Assembly: GCA_001751155.1 (NCBI GenBank)
Contig: MAXR01000041.1
Location: forward strand, 1,172 to 7,187
Origin: Desulfuromonadales bacterium C00003068
GTDB taxonomy: Bacteria > Desulfobacterota > Desulfuromonadia > Desulfuromonadales > Desulfuromonadaceae
Direction: 5' to 3'
Length of the DNA stretch: 6,016 bases
Shown here in pieces: positions 1 to 6,016 of the stretch. The notes under the pieces are model-generated. The model worked only from the letters and a program-made list of their open reading frames with translations, was not told the DNA's origin and searched no databases. The position numbers were made by a program, and so were the translations under genes. Numbering within the stretch: position 1 is the first letter of the stretch; every line of letters starts with the position of its first letter.

Positions 1-1018
1 CCCAATCCCAAGGTTCAAAGTAACAATAAGCCATAATAATATCACTCTTGGTAGAATGCTCTCGTGATTTTGAGCCAACATCACGAACCACCTTGACCTC
101 TTTGGGATGAATCAAAAAATTCGCCTCATCAAACGACTCAAAAAAATCTTTTACCAGTCTATCCTTCCCAACATTGTTCTGTACCGTTTCTTCCATACGT
201 AAAGGCTTAGCAACAAAGTCACGTCCAGTTCCAGCACCAACAGATTCCAACATGAAGATATGGCTGTCATCACCCAATGCGACATTTTCAATGGCATCAA
301 ACAACGCAACAAAATCAGATTGTCGTTCACCGACATAAAGCATACCGACAATCTCACTTTTATCGCTGCTATAAAGGGGCATGTACGCGGTATTGTACCA
401 ATCTGTAACCACATAAGCGCGGCCAACAAACACCTCACCAGTTAATACCTGACTAATAACTGGATCAACATTTCCATCGGGATGAAGGGCTGGAATAAAA
501 GTCCCAGCAGCAGACTCACCTGTCGCACTCGGTACCGTTGAAGAAACGCGCAACATATCTCCAGAACGGTTCATTCGTTGAAACAATGTACAGGTCACAC
601 CTAGAATTTTTGACACATTGCGAATGAAATCATCAGTATTAACGTTTTGATCGCCTTTCGTATCCAGCAACACAAGGTGTGGCAAACTCAGCTGTTGAAC
701 AGAAAAATCATATTGATTCATCGCATCCCATTGTCGCAACGGGACTTCACCAACCAACGAACCTGAACGTTCCATCAGCGCATAAGCCGCATCAAGATCG
801 TGAATGAGGCGTTGTTCAACTTCAGTTTGCAACGCTTCAATCATCAGATAGGTGTTATGGACACCTTTTTTCGCATCATCAACACCAAGGAGCACAAGCT
901 CCTTCTCAACTTCATCTTCAACATTACCGAGTTGAATAAAAATGACAGAAGTGATTGAGATGGTCGTCAGTAGAACAAGGATAAATGCCAATATGGCTAT
1001 GCGAAAATGAATCTTCAT
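1..1018 (-). CDS. Cache_3-Cache_2 type membrane sensor, probably a methyl-accepting chemotaxis protein (3' end outside window)
   Basis: Reading the minus strand from ATG at 1018 gives 339 uninterrupted codons to the window edge, so the gene is C-terminally cut by the window. It starts MKIHFRIAILAF. Residues 7-30 form one hydrophobic membrane segment after a short basic N-terminus, followed by a helical stretch (about 32-85) and a large extracytoplasmic region. Typical Cache-fusion signatures are visible: GVTCTLFQR (140-148), the STVPSATGESAAGTFIP stretch (160-176), VGRAYVVTDWYNTAYMPL (198-215), IVGMLYVG (223-230) and YFEPWDW (333-339), which in this family directly precedes the second membrane helix. 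A stop codon (TAA, 1021-1019) abuts the ATG, and a weak GGTGA Shine-Dalgarno lies 4 nt upstream (1027-1023), so the start is well fixed. The family binds small molecules in the periplasm and signals to a cytoplasmic output module. Most relatives I know of are chemoreceptors with HAMP and MCP signalling domains, but a histidine kinase or GGDEF output cannot be excluded because that part is not visible. Confidence 0.85.
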   Translation of the reverse strand, partial: MKIHFRIAILAFILVLLTTISITSVIFIQLGNVEDEVEKELVLLGVDDAKKGVHNTYLMIEALQTEVEQRLIHDLDAAYALMERSGSLVGEVPLRQWDAMNQYDFSVQQLSLPHLVLLDTKGDQNVNTDDFIRNVSKILGVTCTLFQRMNRSGDMLRVSSTVPSATGESAAGTFIPALHPDGNVDPVISQVLTGEVFVGRAYVVTDWYNTAYMPLYSSDKSEIVGMLYVGERQSDFVALFDAIENVALGDDSHIFMLESVGAGTGRDFVAKPLRMEETVQNNVGKDRLVKDFFESFDEANFLIHPKEVKVVRDVGSKSREHSTKSDIIMAYCYFEPWDW

Positions 1019-1106
1019 TTAATCACCGATATAATTGTTTTAAGAAATTAATTCACCTGTTTTCATCCAACATCTCAACGCTACTGCAAATAAAAAAGAG
1101 TGTGAG

Positions 1107-1135
1107 CTATCGACAATTGTATACAGTTTACTTTA
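1107..1135 (-). promoter_or_regulatory. Weak sigma28 (FliA)-like promoter candidate for the Cache sensor gene
   Basis: On the minus strand TAAAG (1135-1131) is followed after 16 nt by GTCGATAG (1114-1107), which matches 6 of 8 bases of the flagellar sigma28 -10 consensus GCCGATAA. Chemoreceptor genes of gammaproteobacteria are often FliA-dependent, which makes the match attractive. The spacing is against it: the consensus has about 14 nt between TAAAG and GCCGATAA, and the alternative TAAAC (1130-1126) leaves only 11. If used, it would give a leader of roughly 80 nt. Confidence 0.25.
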
Positions 1136-1139
1136 TACT
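1110..1139 (+). promoter_or_regulatory. Sigma70-like promoter of the fumarase gene
   Basis: TCGACA (1110-1115, 5 of 6 matches to TTGACA) and TATACT (1134-1139, 5 of 6 matches to TATAAT) are separated by 18 bp. This is the best sigma70-type pair in the 197-bp divergent intergenic region and points toward the fumarase. The expected transcript start is near 1146, giving a leader of about 70 nt. The core overlaps the sigma28-like element on the other strand and a 19-bp imperfect palindrome, so both directions could be controlled together. Confidence 0.55.
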
Positions 1140-1141
1140 GT
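1123..1141. repeat. Imperfect palindrome over the fumarase -10 box (operator-like)
   Basis: ACAGTTTA (1123-1130) and TATACTGT (1134-1141) form 8-bp inverted arms with one mismatch and a 3-bp centre. A further inverted pair, CGACA (1111-1115) and TGTCG (1139-1143), brackets the promoter. The palindrome covers the whole -10 hexamer, which suits a repressor site. It does not match an operator consensus I recognise; LexA boxes have the opposite order, CTGT-N8-ACAG. In AT-rich promoter DNA such symmetry can arise by chance. Confidence 0.3.
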
Positions 1142-1190
1142 CGAAATTATTGCGGCGTGGCAGAACAATCTGCTTATTTATCCCATAGAG

Positions 1191-1199
1191 TGCAATGTT
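1191..1199 (+). promoter_or_regulatory. Candidate RyhB-like sRNA pairing site in the fumarase leader
   Basis: GCAATGT at 1192-1198 lies five bases upstream of the Shine-Dalgarno region. It is the exact complement of ACAUUGC, which as I recall occurs in the conserved core of RyhB (GACAUUGCUCACAUUGC) and pairs with the sodB start region in E. coli. E. coli fumA is a known RyhB-repressed iron-enzyme mRNA. Pairing could extend by one G-U at 1199 but is otherwise short, at 7-8 contiguous bases. Function is inferred and depends on the host encoding a RyhB homologue. Confidence 0.25.
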
Positions 1200-1215
1200 T
1201 TAAAGGAGAGAAACG

Positions 1216-2829
1216 ATGTCAGAATTTAAGTATCAAGATCCATTTCCACTTGGAAAAGACGATACTGAGTATCGCCTATTGACCGCTGACCATGTTAGCA
1301 CTGCACAATTCGAAGGCCAAGAAGTACTCAAAGTTGCCCCTGAAGCACTAGCATTTTTATCCAATGAAGCCTTTCGTGAAGTAAACTTTTTATTACGCCC
1401 TGCTCACAACGAGAAGGTTGCACAAATTCTTTCTGACCCAGAATCTTCAGATAATGACCGTGGTGTTGCTATGGCGATGTTACAAAATGCGGTTGTTGCT
1501 GCTAAATTTGAACTCCCTTTTTGCCAAGATACGGGTACTGCATCGATCCTGGGTAAAAAAGGTCAAGGCGTTTGGACTGGCTGTAATGACGCTGAGCAAC
1601 TCTCTGCAGGGGTTTACAAAACATATACTGAAGAGAACCTACGTTATTCACAAAATGCACCGATCAATATGTACGATGAGGTCAATACCAAGTGTAACCT
1701 CCCCGCCCAGATTGACTTGATGTCAACTGAAGGCAATGAGTATAAGTTTCTTTTCGTTGTTAAAGGTGGTGGTAGTGCCAACAAGAGTTACCTTTACCAA
1801 GAAACTAAAGCAACCATCAACAAAAACACTTTGGTTGACTGGCTTGTTGCAAAAATGAAGTCTCTCGGAACGGCAGCTTGCCCCCCTTACCACATTGCAT
1901 TTTGCATTGGTGGCACCAGTGCTGAAACTTGCCTCAAGACAGCTAAACTTGCTTCGGCTGGCTATCTTGACAAGCTGCCAAATGAGGGCAATGAAGGCGG
2001 TCAATCTTTTCGCGATTTAGAGTTAGAAAAAGAGCTGGAAAAACGCGCACAAGAGTTGGGCATTGGTGCTCAATTCGGTGGTAAGTACTTTGCTCACGAT
2101 GTTAAAGTCGTTCGCTCAAGTCGCCACGGTGCTTCGTGCCCAATTGGTATTGCCGTATCGTGCTCTGCTGACCGTAATATTAAAGCCAAAATCAACAAAG
2201 ACGGTATCTGGCTTGAAAAGATGGACAACAACCCTGCTCGCTTGATCCCCGAAGGTGCCCGTGGTTCACGGCCAAACGTGGTAAAGGTTGACCTGAATAA
2301 ACCAATGAAGGAGATTTTGGCGGAACTGTCTAAATACCCAACCAAAACTCAACTATCGTTAAACGGAACCATTGTTGTTGGTCGCGACATTGCTCACGCG
2401 AAATTTAAAGAGATCGTTGAGCGTGGCGAAGAGTTACCACAATACCTCATGGATTACCCAATCTACTACGCTGGTCCAGCCAAAACTCCAGCGGGTAAAG
2501 CATCGGGTTCATTTGGCCCGACCACAGCAGCGCGGATGGATCCCTATGTGGATATGCTTCAGTCACGCGGCGCATCGATGATCATGATCGCTAAAGGTAA
2601 CCGTTCACAACAAGTGACCGACTCGTGCAATAAGCATGGTGGTTTCTATCTTGGTTCGATCGGTGGTCCTGCTGCGGCCCTTGCTGAGTACAATATCAAG
2701 AAGGTTGAATGTCTTGATTTTGAGGAGCTGGGAATGGAAGCTGTTTGGAAAATTGAAGTGGTTGACTTCCCTGCCTTTATCCTTGTTGATGATAAGGGTA
2801 ACGACTTCTTTAAAGAGCTTGGTTTTTAA
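1216..2829 (+). CDS. fumA: Class I fumarate hydratase (4Fe-4S, FumA/FumB type)
   Basis: This cytoplasmic enzyme of the TCA cycle reversibly hydrates fumarate to L-malate using an oxygen-sensitive 4Fe-4S cluster. The 537-residue product closely follows E. coli FumA/FumB (548 residues) from the N-terminal [15 protein letters not shown] to the C-terminal [12 protein letters not shown]. Cluster ligands by alignment are C103 (FCQDTGT), C222 (AACPPYH) and C316 (SCSADRN). Expected active-site residues, judged by the Leishmania class I enzyme, are all present: D105, R143, H304, R390, T436 and R440 (GPTTAAR), and K460 (AKGNRS). The N-terminal alpha domain runs to about residue 330 and the beta domain covers roughly 355-537. 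It ends at KELGF and lacks the Cys-containing tail of E. coli FumA. The start is secure: strong AAGGAGAG Shine-Dalgarno at 1203-1210, 5-7 nt before ATG, with an in-frame TAA at 1201-1203. It appears monocistronic, with its own promoter and a terminator 18 nt after the stop. Whether it fills the aerobic (FumA) or anaerobic (FumB) role cannot be read from sequence. Confidence 0.96.
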   Translation: MSEFKYQDPFPLGKDDTEYRLLTADHVSTAQFEGQEVLKVAPEALAFLSNEAFREVNFLLRPAHNEKVAQILSDPESSDNDRGVAMAMLQNAVVAAKFELPFCQDTGTASILGKKGQGVWTGCNDAEQLSAGVYKTYTEENLRYSQNAPINMYDEVNTKCNLPAQIDLMSTEGNEYKFLFVVKGGGSANKSYLYQETKATINKNTLVDWLVAKMKSLGTAACPPYHIAFCIGGTSAETCLKTAKLASAGYLDKLPNEGNEGGQSFRDLELEKELEKRAQELGIGAQFGGKYFAHDVKVVRSSRHGASCPIGIAVSCSADRNIKAKINKDGIWLEKMDNNPARLIPEGARGSRPNVVKVDLNKPMKEILAELSKYPTKTQLSLNGTIVVGRDIAHAKFKEIVERGEELPQYLMDYPIYYAGPAKTPAGKASGSFGPTTAARMDPYVDMLQSRGASMIMIAKGNRSQQVTDSCNKHGGFYLGSIGGPAAALAEYNIKKVECLDFEELGMEAVWKIEVVDFPAFILVDDKGNDFFKELGF

Positions 2830-2847
2830 TCTCGCTTTTCAATAAGA

Positions 2848-2892
2848 TAAACAAAAAAAGCCAGAGCAACTGCTCTGGCTTTTTTTTGTTTA
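2848..2892. terminator. Bidirectional rho-independent terminator between fumarase gene and recQ
   Basis: An 8-bp GC-rich stem, GCCAGAGC (2860-2867) with GCTCTGGC (2872-2879), has a 4-nt loop. It is flanked by seven A on the left (2853-2859) and eight T on the right (2880-2887). The symmetry continues outward as TAAAC (2848-2852) and GTTTA (2888-2892), with one unpaired T. Both strands therefore show a hairpin followed by a U tract. It lies 18 nt after the fumarase stop and 16 nt after the recQ stop, so it most likely ends both convergent transcripts. Confidence 0.93.
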
Positions 2893-2908
2893 AATAACAC
2901 TTTTAAAA

Positions 2909-4711
2909 TCAGTCATCTCCAGAACAAAACTCATGTATTTCATCAATAAATAATTGACCATACTTTTCAAACTTATGTTTACCGACACCATTAATTGCCA
3001 ACATCGCTTGTTCGTGAGAAGGGAGATAAAAAGCCATCTCAATCAGACTTGCATCACTGAAAACAACAAACGGTGGCACATTGCTCTCATCGGCAACGCG
3101 CTTGCGTAAACTCCTCAAACGTTGAAACAAAGATTCGTTATAGTCGAGATCAATCGCCCTCTTCTTAACAGACTTTTTAGTTATTGTTTTGATTCGTGGC
3201 CGTGCAAGCTCTAAGCTCTGCTGACCAACAAGAACAGAGCGTGATAGTTCAGTCAATTTCAGCACAGAATAATTGGCAACATCTTGATAAAGATAACCTA
3301 AATGAACTAACTGGCGGATCAAACTACTCCATGCATCCTGAGTTTTATCTTCACCAATGGCAAAGGTACTTAATTGATCGTGGTGGAGTTCTTTCATCCT
3401 TTTATTCTGCGAGCCACGCAACACATCAATCACATGTTTGGCACCAAAACGTTGACCGACACGAAAGACACAGGACAACGCTTTTTGTGCATCTTGCGTT
3501 GCATCATAGCGATCAGGAGGATTCAAGCACATGTCACAGTTGCCACAATCTTCGACGGTTTTCTCGCCAAAATACCCCAACAACGCTCGTCGACGACATG
3601 TGAGCGGTTCTGCATAACTTACCATTGCATTTAATTTATGGATTTCGATCCGATTTTGATCGGGATTATTGCCCTTTTCGATTAATCCACGCGCAATGGC
3701 AATATCACCATAACCAAATAACAACAAGGCTTCTGCGGCTAAACCATCTCGACCCGCGCGACCCGTTTCCTGATAATAGCTCTCAATATTTTTCGGCAGA
3801 TCATAATGGACAACAAAGCGCACATTCGATTTATCTATTCCCATACCAAATGCGACGGTCGCAACAACAATCTGCAGGTCATCACGTAAAAAATCTTCCT
3901 GAACTTGTTGCCTGATACTATTTGCCAAACCAGCATGATAAGCAGCGGCGCGATAGCCTTGTTGGACTAATTTAGCGGTGATCTCCTCAACACGCTTACG
4001 ACTCAAAGCATAAACAATACCGCATTCATCGTTGTGTTGTTCTAAAAACTGAACTAACTGCAGCTGAGGTTTTTGTTTATCTATAACAGTATAGCGAATA
4101 TTGGGCCGATCAAAGCCAGTGATAAAAACAGCGGCATGAGTAAGGTTGAGCCGAGCGAGAATATCTTGCCGAGTTTGCGGATCGGCGGTAGCTGTCAGTG
4201 CAATAAGAGGTACATGGGGGAAGTGCTGGCGAAATTGGCCCAGTTGAACATATTCAGGCCGAAAGTCGTGCCCCCACTGCGAAACACAGTGCGCCTCATC
4301 AACAGCGATAAGGGCTAAAGGGATATCACGCAACCGTTCGATAAAAGCAGCACTCATGAGTCGTTCTGGAGCAACATAGATTAAATCAAGACCATCGTTA
4401 TGCAAACGAGCTAAAACCTGCCGTGCTTCTTCCGCCTTTAACGATGAATTATAATACGCAGCGCGAACACCATTGGCATTGAGTGCATCAACTTGATCCT
4501 TCATAAGAGAGATCAATGGGGAAACGATGATCGCAACACCACTGCGATGCAATGCTGGGATCTGATAACATAACGATTTACCACCACCCGTTGGCATTAG
4601 AACGAAAGCATCTTGGCCAGAAACCAGTGTTTCAATAATTTTTTGCTGATCAGGCCGAAACTCCCGATAGCCAAATATCTTCTGCAGGGTTTGTAGCGGT
4701 GAATCTGTCAC
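2909..4711 (-). CDS. recQ: ATP-dependent DNA helicase RecQ
   Basis: RecQ is a superfamily 2, 3'-to-5' DNA helicase acting in RecF-pathway recombination, fork repair and suppression of illegitimate recombination. The 600-residue product is full length (E. coli 609). Visible elements in order: motif 0 FGYREFRPDQQ (13-23); Walker A TGGGKS with K45; SPLISLMKDQ (64-73); Walker B DEAH (138-141) followed by the aromatic-rich loop region CVSQWGHDFRPEY; TAT (173-175); FDRPNIRY (200-207); VVATVAFGMGID (282-293); motif VI QETGRAGRDG (314-323) with the arginine finger; a zinc site with C372, C389, C392 and C395; a winged-helix RQC region; and an HRDC domain (about 523-597, with DESNVPPFVVF). All catalytic and zinc residues are intact. 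The start is GTG, and an in-frame TAA at 4723-4721 rules out a longer form. The next in-frame ATG is residue 39, inside motif I. The gene converges on the fumarase and lies 120 bp downstream of sulP, behind its terminator. Confidence 0.97.
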   Translation of the reverse strand: MTDSPLQTLQKIFGYREFRPDQQKIIETLVSGQDAFVLMPTGGGKSLCYQIPALHRSGVAIIVSPLISLMKDQVDALNANGVRAAYYNSSLKAEEARQVLARLHNDGLDLIYVAPERLMSAAFIERLRDIPLALIAVDEAHCVSQWGHDFRPEYVQLGQFRQHFPHVPLIALTATADPQTRQDILARLNLTHAAVFITGFDRPNIRYTVIDKQKPQLQLVQFLEQHNDECGIVYALSRKRVEEITAKLVQQGYRAAAYHAGLANSIRQQVQEDFLRDDLQIVVATVAFGMGIDKSNVRFVVHYDLPKNIESYYQETGRAGRDGLAAEALLLFGYGDIAIARGLIEKGNNPDQNRIEIHKLNAMVSYAEPLTCRRRALLGYFGEKTVEDCGNCDMCLNPPDRYDATQDAQKALSCVFRVGQRFGAKHVIDVLRGSQNKRMKELHHDQLSTFAIGEDKTQDAWSSLIRQLVHLGYLYQDVANYSVLKLTELSRSVLVGQQSLELARPRIKTITKKSVKKRAIDLDYNESLFQRLRSLRKRVADESNVPPFVVFSDASLIEMAFYLPSHEQAMLAINGVGKHKFEKYGQLFIDEIHEFCSGDD

Positions 4712-4722
4712 ATTGATTCCTT
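4709..4722 (-). promoter_or_regulatory. recQ ribosome binding site and GTG start with overlapping AUG-stop
   Basis: AAGGA (4722-4718) sits 6 nt before GTG (4711-4709), a good Shine-Dalgarno distance. The GTG overlaps an ATG (4713-4711) in the next frame that is followed at once by TGA (4710-4708). The ATG therefore cannot start recQ, and the in-frame TAA at 4723-4721 leaves GTG as the only sensible start. Confidence 0.8.
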
Positions 4723-4752
4723 ATTAGAATACGCTTTCCGATGTTAGTCACC

Positions 4753-4780
4753 AACACAGGATAAGCTCTTGTACAGTCAA
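4753..4780 (-). promoter_or_regulatory. Possible recQ promoter (weak)
   Basis: On the minus strand TTGACT (4780-4775, 5 of 6 matches to the -35 consensus) is followed after 16 bp by TGTGTT (4758-4753), which matches only 3 of 6 -10 positions. It lies between the sulP terminator and recQ, where a promoter is expected. The start point would fall about 35 nt before the GTG. No better pair was seen in this gap. Confidence 0.25.
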
Positions 4781-4795
4781 ACTCTATTTGATAAT

Positions 4796-4820
4796 AAAAA
4801 AGCGCCACAAGTGCGCTTTT
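4796..4820 (-). terminator. Rho-independent terminator of the sulP gene
   Basis: Read on the minus strand, AAAAGCGC (4820-4813) pairs with GCGCTTTT (4805-4798) around a 7-nt loop, and the right arm forms part of a run of six T (4801-4796). It begins 11 nt after the sulP stop codon. The GC core is only 4 bp, so termination may be incomplete and some read-through into recQ is possible. Confidence 0.75.
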
Positions 4821-4831
4821 CATATTCACAA

Positions 4832-6016
4832 TCAACCAAGTTCGTCGGTGGCAATATGATATTGAGGATCACCAACTTGCTCGACAACAACCATCTTACC
4901 CGCAGTGTTTAACAAGTCACGACACTCGGCGCTTAAGAAGGTCACACAAAGTGTTTTACCTTGAGATTGATAGCGTTCACTCAAGCTGTTAAGCGCTTCA
5001 AGCCCTGAATGATCGCATACGCGAGATTCTTGAAAATCAATCACAACAGTATCTGGATCTGTTTGCGGCTTAAAGATTTTATGAAAGCTATGAACAGAGC
5101 CAAAAAATAGTGGTCCAGACAAGTGGTAAACTTTACGTTGTTGGTCATCAGTGCTTGAGGTCGCGTTAATTTCCTTGGCACTATTCCATGCATAAACAAG
5201 CGCAGAAACAATGACACCTACAGCGACAGCAATCGCTAAGTCAGTAGCAACGGTAACCGCAGAAACAAGAATAAGAACCAGTGCATCACTGCGTGGAATA
5301 CGATTCAAAATACGAAGACTTGACCATGCAAAGGTGCCAATAACGACCATAAACATAACACCAATCAGAGCAGCAATCGGTATCATTTCAATTAAACCAG
5401 AGGCAAAAACAATGAAACACAGCAAGAACAGTGCTGCACTAATTCCAGACAATCGGCCACGGCCACCTGAATTAACATTGATCATACTCTGACCGATCAT
5501 CGCACAGCCTCCCATGCCACCAAAAAAACCAGTCACAACATTGGCAAGACCTTGGCCAATACATTCACGATTACCACGACCACGTGTTTCGGTAATTTCA
5601 TCAATAAGAGTCATGGTCATCAACGACTCAATGAGTCCAATTGCCGCCAGAATAATCGAGTATGGCAAAATAACTTTGATCATCTCTAGATCAAAGCTGA
5701 CTTGAGGGACATGGAACGTCGGTAATCCACCGGCAAGAGAAGCCATATCGCCAACAAGTTTTGTTTGTAAATCAAAGCCCATAACAACAGCTGTGACGAC
5801 AACAATCGCTACCAATGAAGAGGGAACTGCACGGGTAAGCTTTGGTAAGAAATAGCTGATTGCCATCGTCATCACAACTAAACCAACTAATAGATATAAA
5901 CTACTACCTTGGAGCCATTGCATATTGCCTGCGGCATCTTTAATTTTAAATTGACCGAGTTGAGCAAGGAATATAATGATAGCAAGACCGTTAACAAAGC
6001 CAAGCATAACGGGATG
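4832..6016 (-). CDS. SulP (SLC26) family inorganic anion transporter with C-terminal STAS domain (5' end outside window)
   Basis: This inner-membrane secondary transporter belongs to a family that moves sulfate, bicarbonate, chloride or dicarboxylates; the substrate cannot be told here. The frame is open to the right edge, and the 394 visible residues begin HPVMLGFVNGLAI, an internal SulP motif, so the ATG at 6007 is not the true start. Roughly the first 80-110 residues, judged by family length, lie outside. Visible hydrophobic segments include residues 4-18, 38-58, 65-81, 113-136, 189-207, 212-229 and 243-277. The glycine-rich stretch GFFGGMGGCAMIGQSMINV (163-181) sits where TM10 contributes to the anion site in solved SulP structures. 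A charged linker (about 278-293) leads to a STAS domain (about 294-381) with the core VVIDFQESRVCDHSGLEAL and a DHSG motif (335-338) at the usual regulatory serine loop. STAS domains support dimerisation and regulation. The gene ends in TGA (4834-4832), followed by its own terminator. Confidence 0.9.
   Translation of the reverse strand, partial: HPVMLGFVNGLAIIIFLAQLGQFKIKDAAGNMQWLQGSSLYLLVGLVVMTMAISYFLPKLTRAVPSSLVAIVVVTAVVMGFDLQTKLVGDMASLAGGLPTFHVPQVSFDLEMIKVILPYSIILAAIGLIESLMTMTLIDEITETRGRGNRECIGQGLANVVTGFFGGMGGCAMIGQSMINVNSGGRGRLSGISAALFLLCFIVFASGLIEMIPIAALIGVMFMVVIGTFAWSSLRILNRIPRSDALVLILVSAVTVATDLAIAVAVGVIVSALVYAWNSAKEINATSSTDDQQRKVYHLSGPLFFGSVHSFHKIFKPQTDPDTVVIDFQESRVCDHSGLEALNSLSERYQSQGKTLCVTFLSAECRDLLNTAGKMVVVEQVGDPQYHIATDELG

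Noticed and set aside
1101..1116. TGTGA at 1101-1105 as half of a CRP site upstream of the fumarase -35
   Set aside because: The second half, 6 bp on, reads GACAA and matches TCACA at only one position; a lone half-site is not evidence.
1159..1174. Small hairpin in the fumarase leader (GCAGA-ACAA-TCTGC, plus one G-U pair) as an RNA regulatory element
   Set aside because: A 5-6 bp stem is common by chance, there is no T tract or wider fold, and it does not resemble a known riboswitch.
985..1188. 67-codon plus-strand frame running from the sensor N-terminus through the divergent promoter region
   Set aside because: It overlaps the sensor gene start and the fumarase promoter, has no Shine-Dalgarno I can see, and its product resembles no family I know.
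3196..3915. Overlapping plus-strand open frames of 86-135 codons inside recQ
   Set aside because: They lie antisense to a fully conserved helicase gene, lack recognisable domains, and are explained as shadows of its codon use.
4755..4778. CTGT-containing sequence upstream of recQ as a LexA (SOS) box
   Set aside because: On the minus strand the two CTGT copies are direct repeats, not CTGT-N8-ACAG, so the required inverted symmetry is absent.
4650..4835. 61-codon minus-strand frame spanning the sulP-recQ gap
   Set aside because: It crosses the sulP terminator and the recQ start in a different frame, with no coding signature.
6005..6007. ATG at 6007 as the start of the SulP gene
   Set aside because: The frame stays open to the window edge, and the residues before it (HPV) continue the family motif HPVMLGFVNGLAI, so this methionine is internal.
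1..6016. A novel defence, mobile or otherwise undescribed system
   Set aside because: All long frames are well-known core-type genes with intact family motifs; no direct repeats, CRISPR-like spacing, integrase, transposase, tRNA-like site or unexplained coding region was seen.

Overview
The window looks like ordinary chromosomal DNA from a gammaproteobacterium. It holds a 4Fe-4S class I fumarase closely resembling E. coli FumA/FumB, a full-length RecQ helicase of the enterobacterial/Vibrio type, a SulP anion transporter with a C-terminal STAS domain, and a membrane sensor with a Cache_3-Cache_2 type periplasmic region. Moderate-to-low GC, AT-rich intergenic regions and a chemoreceptor-type sensor fit a free-living, possibly marine lineage (Vibrionales or Alteromonadales in the broad sense). 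I cannot fix the genus from sequence alone.

Layout, left to right. (1) 1-1018, minus strand: N-terminal 339 residues of a transmembrane Cache sensor, probably a methyl-accepting chemotaxis protein; its C-terminus lies beyond the left edge. (2) 1019-1215: divergent intergenic region with a good sigma70-like promoter for the fumarase, a 19-bp imperfect palindrome over its -10 box, a weak sigma28-like element on the opposite strand, and a 7-base GCAATGT element near the fumarase Shine-Dalgarno that matches the known E. coli RyhB target core. (3) 1216-2829, plus strand: complete class I fumarase. (4) 2848-2892: strong symmetric hairpin acting as terminator for both convergent genes. (5) 2909-4711, minus strand: complete recQ, starting at GTG. 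(6) 4712-4831: short gap with the sulP terminator and a weak candidate recQ promoter. (7) 4832-6016, minus strand: SulP transporter lacking its N-terminus, which lies beyond the right edge.

Functional links are loose. The sensor and fumarase are divergently transcribed and could share regulation, but the sequence does not show the sensor's ligand. recQ and sulP lie on the same strand but are separated by a terminator, so they are probably separate units. I found no mobile element, CRISPR array, RNA gene, toxin-antitoxin pair or defence system, and nothing that amounts to a previously undescribed system. The most checkable leads are regulatory: the RyhB-like site and operator-like palindrome at the fumarase, and the AUG-stop element overlapping the GTG start of recQ.
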